The notes beneath the pieces are model-generated. The model saw nothing but the letters and a program-made list of their open reading frames with translations, was not told where the DNA came from and did not search any database. A program made the position numbers and the translations under genes. Of a stretch of DNA of 64,000 nucleotides, positions 38,840 to 47,547 are shown piece by piece; the first letter of the stretch is position 1; every line of letters starts with the position of its first letter. The stretch is from an uncultured Desulfobacter sp. Its GTDB lineage: Bacteria > Desulfobacterota > Desulfobacteria > Desulfobacterales > Desulfobacteraceae. The stretch is from assembly GCF_963664415.1 (NCBI RefSeq), contig NZ_OY761445.1, positions 1,886,501-1,950,500 of the forward strand. Direction: 5' to 3'.

Positions 38840-39865
38840 ATGACCACTGAAGAAAAAGACCTAAATATAATTGCAAAACAGGCCCAAGAATACTATGGCA
38901 ACTCCCCAGCCGTAATACTAGGTAGTGGCGCTTCTGCATCTTTCGGGTTGTCAGGGATGGGTAAGCTTGGCGACCACCTTCTTAGTAGTATTGATAGTTC
39001 AGTTTTTGATAAAGAAGAAGATAGAGCATGGCAGGCATTTAAAGACGAACTATCAAAAAAAAATGATCTCGAAAATGCACTTCAGAGAGTTCAACTGCCA
39101 CCATCAATTTCTAAATTAATCGTAGAAGAAACCTGGAAACTACTCAACCCAGAAGATTTAAAAGTCTTCTATGATTCTTTGTACAATCGTAATTTATTTC
39201 CTTTGGGTAAGCTCTTAAGCCACATGTTTCAAAGTACAGTTAAAGAAATTGATATAATAACAACCAATTATGATCGTTTAGCTGAATATGCATGTGAGCA
39301 GGAGCAAATTCATCATTATACAGGGTTTAGCCATGGATACATTAGGACAGAAATTGCCAAAAACGTTATATCGACTAATCGCCAAGTGAATATATGGAAA
39401 GTACATGGTTCTCTGGATTGGTTTAGAAATGATCAGAATATTCTTTTGGGGCTACCCAATACTATGGAAATCCAGACTTCTCTCACACCTGAAATAGTTA
39501 CACCAGGGATTGAAAAATACAAAAGAACACATACTGAACCATTTCGGACAATATTAAATGAGTCTGATCGCTCTATAGATAATGCCAAGTCATATCTCTG
39601 TATTGGTTTTGGATTTAACGACGTACATATTCAAGAAAAGTTAGTGAACAAATGTGTAAACAACAGCGCTAGACTTTTAATAATAACGCACACACTAACA
39701 GATGGCGCAAAAGATTTACTATTTGTTAAGGGGTGCAAGGAATACCTTGCTTTTGAGTCGAACGGCGCCAATACAAAAGTGTATTCTTCAAGGCTAAAGA
39801 ATCCAGTTGAATTGATAGGTGAAAACTATTGGTCTCTCGCAGGACTATTGAATTTAATAATATAG
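38840..39865 (+). CDS. SIR2-like NADase of a SIR2-HerA defence pair
   Basis: A 341-residue SIR2-fold protein. Seen: the NAD-binding start AVILGSGASASFG (about 24-36), IITTNYDRLAEYAC (about 138-151), the catalytic His in WKVHGSLDW (about 185-193), and YLCIGFGFND (about 251-260). Family knowledge: stand-alone SIR2 proteins of this kind degrade NAD+ when phage infection is sensed, often in a complex with a HerA ATPase. It starts 34 bases inside cassette 4 and is followed nine bases later by the HerA gene on the same strand. The pair is enclosed by attC sites C and D. Confidence 0.85.
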   Translation: MTTEEKDLNIIAKQAQEYYGNSPAVILGSGASASFGLSGMGKLGDHLLSSIDSSVFDKEEDRAWQAFKDELSKKNDLENALQRVQLPPSISKLIVEETWKLLNPEDLKVFYDSLYNRNLFPLGKLLSHMFQSTVKEIDIITTNYDRLAEYACEQEQIHHYTGFSHGYIRTEIAKNVISTNRQVNIWKVHGSLDWFRNDQNILLGLPNTMEIQTSLTPEIVTPGIEKYKRTHTEPFRTILNESDRSIDNAKSYLCIGFGFNDVHIQEKLVNKCVNNSARLLIITHTLTDGAKDLLFVKGCKEYLAFESNGANTKVYSSRLKNPVELIGENYWSLAGLLNLII

Positions 39866-39874
39866 GATAATCTC

Positions 39875-41593
39875 ATGAGTATTTTTTCATTCAGCGATGC
39901 GGAAGCATTGGGGAAAGTGTCTGCTGTTGACACTGGCACTGTAACTGTCGATGTTGAAGATGTTGACCAACTCAAAAGGTTGCAGGTTAATAGGCTTGTT
40001 GTCCTTCATAGTTCACGTCCAGGACAACATTTGATCGGTCTCGTCCAGAAGGTTGTCAGAAAAAAATTAATAACCGATCCTGAAGATCCTGAAATGCCCA
40101 GTGAAGAAAATTTATGCCGAATTGCTTTAATCGGAACTCTTATTGACAAAGAAGGCACTGAAAATAATGTCTTCCGGCGTACCCTTGAGACCGTTCCTGA
40201 AATTGAAGCATATTGCTTCTCTTTAGAAGGCGAACATCTTACAGCATTTATGCAGGTAATTGCCCACGCCAGCGGAGAAGGAAGTTCGCTAAATATTGGT
40301 AAATATACACTTGATGAACATGCGACAGCTTATCTTAACGGAAACAAATTTTTTCAAAGACATGCCTTTGTTGGTGGTAGTACAGGCGCTGGGAAGTCAT
40401 GGACGACAGCAAGAATTATTGAGCAGGTCGCTAAATTGAAAAATGCCAATGCCATCATATTCGATTTGCATGGTGAATATGCTCCACTTAAAAGTGATGA
40501 AATTAATTATTATAAAATTGCAGGGCCAGTAGACGTAGAGGCTGGAAGAACCCTAAAAGACAATATTTTATATCTTCCATACTGGTTACTAAGTTATGAG
40601 GCTCTGGTTTCACTTTTTGTTGATAGAAGTGATCAAAATGCTCCAAACCAGTCAATGATTATGGCGCGTGAGATAAATAGTGCCAAGCGAGATTATTTAG
40701 AAAAAGGTGGGCATCAAGAAATACTTGAAAATTTTACAATTGATAGCCCTGTGCCTTTCTCATTAGCGGCATTGCTGAATAAGCTTAACGAAATCAACAC
40801 TGAGATGGTTCAAGGTGCAAGAGGACAGAAACAAGGAGAATTCTTTGGTAAATTAAGTCGTATGATTTCTAGACTTGAAAATAAAGTGTCAGACAGGAGA
40901 TTAGCCTTTTTATTTCAGGGTGGTGATAGTTCGTTGGAATTTGACTGGTTAAACACATTAGTCGGGGCTGTTCTTGGTGCCACAAAAGAAAACAGCAATG
41001 GAGGGGTCAAAATAATAGATTTTTCAGAAGTACCTTCTGATGTCCTTCCATTAATTGTGAGCTTAATTGCAAGATTGGCGTTTTCGGTACAGCAATGGAC
41101 ATCCATTGAGAAAAGACATCCTGTAGCCTTATTTTGTGACGAAGCCCATCTTTATATCCCACACAGAACTTTAGCTGATTCTGCTGATGAGATTTCAATT
41201 CAAATTTTTGAGCGTATTGCCAAAGAAGGAAGGAAGTATGGTTTAAGTTTGGTTGTTATAAGTCAGAGGCCTTCTGAGGTGAATCGCACTGTGCTAAGTC
41301 AATGTAGCAATTTTGTTTCAATGAGACTTACTAATGCAGACGACCAAAATGTCATCAAGAAATTGCTTCCTGATAGCCTGTGGAGCTTTAGTGACATATT
41401 GCCTATCCTTGACACAGGAGAAGCTCTTATAGTTGGAGACGCAAGTTTATTGCCAAGTCGAGTGAGAGTAGATGAGCCGAGCAAAAAACCTAATAGTGGT
41501 ACTGTGAATTTTTGGGATGAATGGCAAAGCGACACAGTGGAAAACAGATTGCCTGAGGCTGTAATAAATTGGAGAAGGCAGAATATTCAATAA
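39875..41593 (+). CDS. herA: HerA-like ATPase of a SIR2-HerA defence pair
   Basis: A 572-residue HerA/FtsK-type hexameric ATPase. An N-terminal HAS-like barrel (about 1-120) is followed by Walker A GGSTGAGKSW (about 166-175), Walker B VALFCDEAHLYIP (about 416-428), and a sensor segment SLVVISQRPSEVNRTVLSQC (about 455-475). The C-terminal part ends with the RVRVDEPSKKP tail typical of the family. HerA works with NurA in DNA processing in archaea, but no nurA is present; with SIR2 it forms a phage-defence complex known under the names SIR2-HerA and Nezha. The stop lies 28 bases before attC site D, so the two genes fill one cassette. Confidence 0.9.
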   Translation: MSIFSFSDAEALGKVSAVDTGTVTVDVEDVDQLKRLQVNRLVVLHSSRPGQHLIGLVQKVVRKKLITDPEDPEMPSEENLCRIALIGTLIDKEGTENNVFRRTLETVPEIEAYCFSLEGEHLTAFMQVIAHASGEGSSLNIGKYTLDEHATAYLNGNKFFQRHAFVGGSTGAGKSWTTARIIEQVAKLKNANAIIFDLHGEYAPLKSDEINYYKIAGPVDVEAGRTLKDNILYLPYWLLSYEALVSLFVDRSDQNAPNQSMIMAREINSAKRDYLEKGGHQEILENFTIDSPVPFSLAALLNKLNEINTEMVQGARGQKQGEFFGKLSRMISRLENKVSDRRLAFLFQGGDSSLEFDWLNTLVGAVLGATKENSNGGVKIIDFSEVPSDVLPLIVSLIARLAFSVQQWTSIEKRHPVALFCDEAHLYIPHRTLADSADEISIQIFERIAKEGRKYGLSLVVISQRPSEVNRTVLSQCSNFVSMRLTNADDQNVIKKLLPDSLWSFSDILPILDTGEALIVGDASLLPSRVRVDEPSKKPNSGTVNFWDEWQSDTVENRLPEAVINWRRQNIQ

Positions 41594-41621
41594 TAAATCT
41601 CCAACGAAACATTCAATTTGC

Positions 41622-41689
41622 TTATAACCATGCAATTCACCGGAAAAAAAGGCCTACGGCCTATTTTCCGGTGATCGCAGCCGTTCGGT
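41622..41689 (+). repeat. attC-like recombination site D
   Basis: A 68-base site from TTATAAC to GTTCGGT. The inner stem is CACCGGAAAA paired with TTTTCCGGTG, enclosing a second GGCCTACGGCC hairpin. The sequence differs from sites A-C but the layout is the same. Its left box CTTATAAC is the exact complement of the right box of site C. Confidence 0.8.
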
Positions 41690-41706
41690 TTTAAAAGGAT
41701 AGAAAG

Positions 41707-42198
41707 GTGGCAGATTTAAACATACAAGAACAAGACAACGAACGTATGAAATTACGCGTAGAGTATTGGCATAAACGGTTAGAGCAGACTCTTCAACACT
41801 TGCAGGCGGCAACCAAGCTAATATATTTGGTCGATGGAGCTGTTCTTGGTTTCTGTTATTTCTGGATCAAGGCCCTTGGCGTGAGTCGCGCCTCCATCGG
41901 CACTGCATGTCTTCCAGTTCTTCTTTTGGCTACCATGAATTATTTGCATGCCGGATTTATCGGAAATCAGGCAAGCTGGTACTCTGGAATTGATACAAAA
42001 CTTCGTAATCTTTTGGAACAAACCCCGGTTGAACATCAGAAAACTTGGCTGACATTTCTTTTTCCGAAAAGTTCGCATAAGACTTATCAAATAATCCATT
42101 TGGTGATATTTTTTGCATTATTGATAGCAGGTGTATCAATGCTTTTATATGGCTTTGGATTTTTCCCTGAAATAAAGATTCATGAAATGCCAAATTAA
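41707..42198 (+). CDS. Small membrane protein of cassette 5
   Basis: A 163-residue protein with a GTG start (AAAGG just upstream). A charged helical N-terminus of about 40 residues precedes a pair of membrane helices (about 38-85) and a third near 120-145 (IIHLVIFFALLIAGVSML). No family recognised. It overlaps the first base of attC site E with its stop codon, the usual cassette layout. Cassette limits are 41684-42258. Confidence 0.55.
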   Translation: MADLNIQEQDNERMKLRVEYWHKRLEQTLQHLQAATKLIYLVDGAVLGFCYFWIKALGVSRASIGTACLPVLLLATMNYLHAGFIGNQASWYSGIDTKLRNLLEQTPVEHQKTWLTFLFPKSSHKTYQIIHLVIFFALLIAGVSMLLYGFGFFPEIKIHEMPN

Positions 42199-42264
42199 CC
42201 GAACAAGCGCCTGAACGCAGACGGGCTAAAAACCGCGCCCGCTGATTAGGCGCAGCGGTTACCG
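42198..42264 (+). repeat. attC-like recombination site E
   Basis: A 67-base site from ACCGAAC to GTTACCG. Arms GCGCCT with AGGCGC and CAGACGGGC with GCCCGCTG (one bulge) enclose an A-rich loop. AACCGAAC is the complement of the right box of site D. The following cassette, if any, is cut by the IS66 insertion at 42344. Confidence 0.75.
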
Positions 42265-43206
42265 GCCATCACGACGGAACAGGACAACAAGAATCGCAGG
42301 TCCCATATTTGCGTTGAACGATGCCTGATGAATGAGTTAAGATGTAAGCGGTGTATTAACCGCACCTTTTTAAGCCTGGCGGAGTGTTGTATAGTTGGAT
42401 TCCAGCAAATGTTTATCCACGTTTTGTGGCATCAAGGCTTTAAATTCATCTTCTGTCATGGCTTCCGGTAAATTCTCAAAGAGAAATCTGAGGTACCAGT
42501 AAGGTTCAAGTCCATTGGCCTTGGCTGTTTCGATCAGGCTGTAAATGCAGGCACTGGCAACGGCGCCCGCAGGTGTACACGAAAACAACCAATTTTTTCT
42601 ACCCACCACAAAGGGCCTTATGGCATTTTCGACTACATTATTATCCGGCATTACCAGACCACTTGCCGTATACAGGACCAACCGATGCCATTGATTAAGG
42701 GTGTAGTTAATGGCCTTACCAAGAAGACTTTTGGGCGGCACCCTCTCAACTTGAGCATCCAACCATTTTTTAAATTCATCAAGGATGGGCAAGGATTGCT
42801 CCTGCCTTTTCCGGTAAAGTCCCTCAGCAGACAAGCCAAGTTCGTTGGCCTCTTTCTCTATTTTGTATAATTTGCGGATGTACTTCAGGGCTTTGCCAGC
42901 GGTTCCCGTTGGGTTACCAGTTTTATTTCCTGCAGCTTTGACCACAGCCATGAACTTTCGACGTGCGTGTGCCCAGCACGCAATATGAATGATTTCCACA
43001 ATATGATCAAGAAAGTCATAGCCGGCATAGCCATCCGTCTGGACAATACCTTGATAACCGTTCAAAAAATTCCGGGCAACATCCCCGGATCGAGTTGCGT
43101 GATACTGGAACAGAATAATGGGATTGTCCGGTGTCCCTCCTTTGAACACCCACATATAACATTTTGACCGTTTCGGTTCTTTGAGAACTTGGACTGTTGT
43201 TTCATC

Positions 43207-44887
43207 GTAACTACTCACCCCCATAAAAAAATGTCAAAAAACTAAAAAAAAGCTTGACAGGTTTTTGGGAGGTATTTTTTTGAAAAATCAAATTACATCA
43301 AAATATCCTCGTGCTACATAATAATGTGGCATGCATTTGACAATCACAAAAATTTAATGAAATTTTATCCGATTCGTTGAGAAAATGGATTGTAGGGCAA
43401 CTCAGGAGGTCAAAAAAAGCTGTGTTATAATACAAGCATGGCAACGATGAACAAAACCAGTGTTCGAGAAGAAGTCGATCGTGTGAAGCAAGAGTTTGAG
43501 CAACTGAGCTTGGCAGGCAAGGTAACTCCTGAGGTAAAGGTGTTAATGAATAGCATGCTTCTCGTTGTGGAATTGATCCTGTCTGTTTTTCTCGAAAAGC
43601 AAACTCGCAAAAACAGCAAAAATTCAAGTTTGCCTTCTTCTCAAACGGACAGAGATGAAACTGCCAAACCGACTTCTACCGGCAAGGGAAAGGGCAAAAA
43701 AGTCAGTGGTGAAATCAGTAACACCCGTGTTAACGAAACTGTCACCATTGCCAAAGCTGAAACCTGTGATGTCTGCGGCACACCTTTGGATCAAACTCCT
43801 TGCCAGGGGCTCGAACGGCGGACAAAGATAGACATCGTTTTTGAAAAAGTTGTAGAGCACATTGATGCCGAGATAAAGGAATGTCCCAACTGCAAGGCGA
43901 CGGCAAAAGGGCATTTTCCCGAAGACATGCCCGGAAGTTTACAGTACGGCAATGGACTCAAAGCTTTTGCCATTCATTTGATAATCAGTCAAATGGTTGC
44001 TCTCAATCGGGTTCAGAAACAGATATCTGCCATGATCGGCACTGTTATCTCCGAGGCAACTTTGCTCAAGTTTGTATGGAGGCTTTATCAATCTCTTGAG
44101 GAATGGGAGACAAAATCCATTGAAAGTATCCTTCATGCCCCTTCCATTCATGTGGATGAGACATCATTCCGGGTGGAAGGTAAAAATCATTGGATTCATG
44201 TATATTCTTCAGGAGGAATCACGCTAAAATTACTTCATCGAAAGCGGGGCAAGGAGGCGATTGTTGATTTGAATATCATTCCCCGCTATGGTGGGGTGAT
44301 CATCCATGATTGCTGGGCATCATATTTATCATATGATCATTGTGGACATGGACTTTGTGGTTCGCACTTATTACGGGAACTGACCTTTATTGTTGATTCC
44401 AATCAATACAAGTGGGCCATTAATATGAAAAAGTTATTGCAGGAGACTTGTCATATTGTGTCCAAGCGAGAGGATAAATGCCTTACCGATAAAGAATATG
44501 CAAATTTGCAGAAACGCTACCGCAACATTCTTACACGTGGGGATAAAGAATTACCGGAGATTCCGCCAAAGCCAAAAGGTAAGCGTGGAAAGATAGCCAA
44601 ATCAGATGCTCATAATCTTTGGGAAAGGCTGAAAAAATATGAAACAGCGGTATTGTTGTTTGCCAGAGAATCGTATGTCCCCTTTACCAACAATCGGGCG
44701 GAGCGTGATCTCCGCATGGCAAAGGTGAAACAGAAAATATCAGGATGTTTTAGGCGCCGGCATTATGCTCATGCCTATTGTCGAATTTCAAGCTATCTGC
44801 AAACAATGGCAAGCCAGGGTATCAACCCGCTTGTGGCTATTCAGATGGCTTTGACAGGTAAACTTACAGATATGGGTGAGTAGTTAC
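43207..44887 (+). mobile_element. IS66-family element, copy 2, nested in the older IS66
   Basis: A 1681-bp element with the same ends as copy 1 and the duplication GTTTCATC at 43199-43206 and 44888-44895. It is in the opposite orientation to its host element. Near identity with copy 1 shows recent transposition within this stretch. Confidence 0.93.
43438..44883 (+). CDS. tnpC: IS66-family transposase TnpC, copy 2
   Basis: A 481-residue protein with the same sequence as the transposase at 36350; the one base difference I saw (C instead of T near 43950) is silent. All DDE residues are intact. It could have supplied activity for both copies. Confidence 0.93.
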   Translation: MATMNKTSVREEVDRVKQEFEQLSLAGKVTPEVKVLMNSMLLVVELILSVFLEKQTRKNSKNSSLPSSQTDRDETAKPTSTGKGKGKKVSGEISNTRVNETVTIAKAETCDVCGTPLDQTPCQGLERRTKIDIVFEKVVEHIDAEIKECPNCKATAKGHFPEDMPGSLQYGNGLKAFAIHLIISQMVALNRVQKQISAMIGTVISEATLLKFVWRLYQSLEEWETKSIESILHAPSIHVDETSFRVEGKNHWIHVYSSGGITLKLLHRKRGKEAIVDLNIIPRYGGVIIHDCWASYLSYDHCGHGLCGSHLLRELTFIVDSNQYKWAINMKKLLQETCHIVSKREDKCLTDKEYANLQKRYRNILTRGDKELPEIPPKPKGKRGKIAKSDAHNLWERLKKYETAVLLFARESYVPFTNNRAERDLRMAKVKQKISGCFRRRHYAHAYCRISSYLQTMASQGINPLVAIQMALTGKLTDMGE

Positions 44888-45574
44888 GTTTCATCAATAT
44901 TTATCACTGGGCCTTTAAGAATTTCACCCTTCATATATTCCAGCAGGATCTCACAGGCCTGGGCCACTTTCATAGCCCAATTGCACATATTGGATCTGTG
45001 AATGTCTACTCCAATTCGGTGAAACTGTTTTTCCTGTCGGTAGAAGGGTAAAGCATCTGCAAATTTGGCTGTCAGGATATGGGCCAAAAGTCCTGGGGTT
45101 GCAATGCTCTTGGGAATCATTTGTTCCGGCATTCTGGCGATGGACACTGTTGGTCCATCATCGTCAACACCTTCGCAGTTTTTACAGGCGTATTTATAGC
45201 GGATGTTTCTGATTACTCTCATTTGTGCCGGAATAATTTCAAGCTGTTCAGATTCTTCTTTGCCGCAACGGGATTTCATGCAGCCACAGGCACATATTTT
45301 TTCTTCCTCGGTCAGATCGTGGATCACTTCAACCCGTGGAAGATTTTCAGGCAAAGGCCTACGCCCTGGCTTCTTTCGATTATGGGCAGGCACGCTGATT
45401 TCTTCGGGTTCGTCCAATATGGGAGTATCCGGCTTAAAAGTATCGAAAAGGGATAGTTGCCCGTCATCCTTATGGATTTTTTCTGTCTTTTTACCAAAAA
45501 GTTGGTCCCGAAGGCTTTTAATCTGTTCGTTGAGAATTTTGATTTCGGCTTTATAATTGTGCTCTCTATCTGAA

Positions 45575-45908
45575 CCTGAAAATCGGATAAAGCGTACATT
45601 TTAAGCCAGAAACACAACCTTATTGGCGATAACCAATCGAAAGTATTGGATTTTAAACCATATTTTTGAGGTGTGTGTAAAATTTTTATACGTACATGTT
45701 AAGGGCGGATTATGTATGGTTTTATGCAATAATCGGAAAAACTCACGTCAGTTAACAGCGTGGAAACGACCGGAAGCTGTATTTCACCCATTAAAATGGA
45801 TACCATTTGCAGTGAAAACACCAGAAAGTCCTATACAAAAACGGCTTGCTGACACTGGTGTGCTTTGAAAATATGGAGCAATAGTGTACGCTTTATCCGA
45901 CTTTCAGG
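45575..45908. mobile_element. 334-bp MITE-like element
   Basis: Inverted ends of about 26 bp, beginning CCTGAAANTCGGATAAAGCG on each strand (24 of 26 match), flanked by the 7-bp duplication ATCTGAA (45568-45574 and 45909-45915). It holds no transposase; an 81-codon frame inside (45623-45868) is not protein-like. Removing it with one duplication restores the tnpC frame exactly. Its autonomous partner is not in this window. Confidence 0.85.
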
Positions 45909-46037
45909 ATCTGAAAAATCACTGACAAAAGAAACCATCATTTCTTTTAATTTCTCAACGTCATTTATGTTCGCAAAAGCCTCTTTGTTCATGCGTTGTA
46001 TATACCATAACCACGCGGTTTTTACCAGTTTTTATGA

Positions 46038-46397
46038 TCAAAAAACAGCCGAATATTTTAATGATTTATGCGCTTTTTCCTGACGAATGGAAAGTCCGTC
46101 AATCAGCCAGGAAAGCTCTTTTGCTCCGATGGTCAAAATCTCCTCTTTTGACTTGGGCCATTGAAAATAATCCTTTTCCAAGCGCTTGTGCCAAAGACAG
46201 AATCCATTGCGATCCCAATACAGGATTTTCAATATATTCCGTTTCCGATTACAGAATACAAACATGTGTCCTGAAAATGGATCCAAATTTAACTTTTCGC
46301 TCACAAGTATGGATAGTCCATCAATGGCCTTGCGCATATCAGTGCTTCCAAGTGCTATATGAATTTTTAAATTCTGGGTGGGAGAAAACATCAGCAC
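46038..46397 (-). CDS. tnpB: IS66 accessory protein TnpB
   Basis: A 119-residue protein with the typical IS66 Orf2 signature: IHIALGSTDMRKAIDGLSIL near the start, FVFCNRKRNILKILYWDRNGFCLWHKRLE in the middle. It is required with TnpA and TnpC for transposition in classical IS66 elements. The start overlaps the end of tnpA by seven bases and the gene ends 45 bases before the tnpC start. Confidence 0.95.
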   Translation of the reverse strand: MLMFSPTQNLKIHIALGSTDMRKAIDGLSILVSEKLNLDPFSGHMFVFCNRKRNILKILYWDRNGFCLWHKRLEKDYFQWPKSKEEILTIGAKELSWLIDGLSIRQEKAHKSLKYSAVF

Positions 46398-46723
46398 CGC
46401 CTTAATACTTGAAGCACCTGGGCCAGGGTTGTTTGGGAAAATCCATCCGGTATTTCGATCTGGAATCCGTTATCTGTATTCAACGTTAAGCCTTTTTGTC
46501 CAGAAAGACTTAGCGCCTGGTTAATCTGCGTTGAAGGGACCTGAACGAATTCTGGGACAAGTGCCTGGCTTTTGAATTTCATTTTCCAGTATGTAAATTG
46601 ATTGGGTCTTAAATCATTTTGCCTGCAATATGCATTTTGGGACATACCCGATTCAGACCATTGTTTAATGTGGTACTTCCAGAACTGGGTTAGTTTTTGG
46701 TTTTTCTTCTCTGTTTCTGACAT
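46391..46723 (-). CDS. tnpA: IS66 accessory protein TnpA
   Basis: A 110-residue protein. Its N-terminal half is the IS66 Orf1 helix-turn-helix (FWKYHIKQWSESGMSQNAYC, RPNQFTYWKMKFK), which likely binds the element ends. It is first in the tnpA-tnpB-tnpC order and lies 84 bases inside the right end of the element. It appears intact. Confidence 0.9.
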   Translation of the reverse strand: MSETEKKNQKLTQFWKYHIKQWSESGMSQNAYCRQNDLRPNQFTYWKMKFKSQALVPEFVQVPSTQINQALSLSGQKGLTLNTDNGFQIEIPDGFSQTTLAQVLQVLRRC

Positions 46724-46808
46724 ATGATGGGCCCCCGTTAATTAAAAGTTGGCTCATCTTCTCATGTCATTCTAATGATTTGTAGATGGGGTTCTTTAAA
46801 CGCTTACG

Positions 46809-47073
46809 TTAAGATTCCAGAATAATTGTCTCGGCAAGAATATGAATCGCAGATTTGAGTAGCATGGCGTTTTCGGTAATCATGAGTACCGAGGGTTCAG
46901 TGATATCAAAGTTGCCTAATCGCAGGGTTGAATCGTCGACATGAGTAACATAGCGTTTCCGAAAATTAGTTATTCGAAAAGTATTATGAGGAATAAGGTC
47001 AATGATTTGAGTAGCCGGGCGGATTTGGGAACTTTCTTTCCTTCTCTTTCTGGCTCGTCTGAACCGTCCGGTA
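46809..47073 (-). pseudogene. Possible C-terminal gene fragment
   Basis: A minus-strand open frame that ends at a TAA within the IS66 target duplication. The readable part contains HNTFRITNFRKRYVTHVDDS and ends ILAETIILES. It has no start of its own; upstream it runs into the intron-like relic at 47074. I do not recognise the protein. It may be the remains of a cassette or chromosomal gene. Confidence 0.3.
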
Positions 47074-47425
47074 ATCGGGTAGCCGGGGGTTTTTCTCCCC
47101 CAGCCCCCACACCACCCTAGCAAGCGGGTCCGCACTGGGCGGTTCCCAGAGCCCTCCGGGCCGTGGCCGGGAAATTGCATGACAGACAACAGCTCTTTGA
47201 CAGATACTACTGACGGCCATCAGGAGCACAATGGCTTCATATCGCGCCAAGCAAGGCATATTTGACCTGGTCGGCCCTGCTGTGCTTGAGCCTATGAGCA
47301 CTGGCACCTACTCTAAGTTCGGCCCTTCACCATGTCCCGGCCATTACACCGGGCGTTGGGCTACTATGGCCTCTGCTGACTTCTGACCGATCACCCGGGC
47401 GGTTGCCCGCCGAGGCGTTGCGCAC
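47074..47425 (-). mobile_element. Suspected deleted group II intron
   Basis: On the minus strand the block can be read as starting GTGCGCAACGCC and ending CTACCCGAT, the same last nine bases as the complete intron at 23264. Near the end is a GC-rich hairpin (GGGGG-loop-CCCCC), and near the start a GGTCAGAAGTCAGCAGAGGC-type stretch that I associate with the region before intron reverse-transcriptase genes. At 352 bases it is too short to be complete and no canonical domain V is seen. Weak call. Confidence 0.4.
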
Positions 47426-47547
47426 GAACAAGCAGCCGATATCCATCCTGGTTATGGCCCACCTTGGGTAAAGAAATCTTTCCCCAAACATACCCGGATT
47501 GCCCCACCAACCCCGGTGGTGGCCGCTTTTAATCTCGCTCCATTTAT

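Larger units (their letters stand above)
42370..45992 (-). pseudogene. tnpC: tnpC of the older IS66 element, split twice
   Basis: The true start is the ATG at 45992 (MNKEAFANINDVEKLKEMMV). The frame is cut after FSD by the insert at 45575-45908, resumes (NYKAEIKILNEQIKSLRDQLFGKK), and is cut again by IS66 copy 2 at the first catalytic Asp (INIDET). It resumes at 43206 as TVQVLKEPKRSKCYMWVF and ends at 42370. After removal of both insertions with one duplication each, the length is 1593 bases, exactly 531 codons with no stop. The second Asp (IVQTDGYAGYD) and Glu (NNVVENAIRPFVVGRKNW) are present. Confidence 0.9.
42344..46807 (-). mobile_element. Older IS66-family element carrying two insertions
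   Basis: Ends GTAAGCG on both strands, with the 8-bp duplication GTTAAGAT at 42336-42343 and 46808-46815. Three genes on the minus strand (tnpA, tnpB, tnpC) give the classic IS66 layout. The span is 4464 bp, but subtracting the inner IS66 copy with its duplication (1689) and the MITE-like insert with its duplication (341) leaves 2434 bp, a normal IS66 size. It is defective because tnpC is split twice. Confidence 0.9.

Noticed and set aside
39875..41593. A HerA-NurA DNA-repair unit
   Set aside because: No nurA-like gene is adjacent and the partner is a SIR2-type protein within the same cassette, which fits the defence architecture better.
34362..42343. An integron integrase gene and attI site
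   Set aside because: No frame in the window resembles a tyrosine recombinase, and I found no attI-like site left of the first cassette. The array may be a cluster lacking an integrase, or the integrase may lie outside the window.
45079..45556. Plus-strand frames over the IS66 tnpC
   Set aside because: They mirror the real minus-strand tnpC, whose frame is verified by the exact 531-codon reconstruction.
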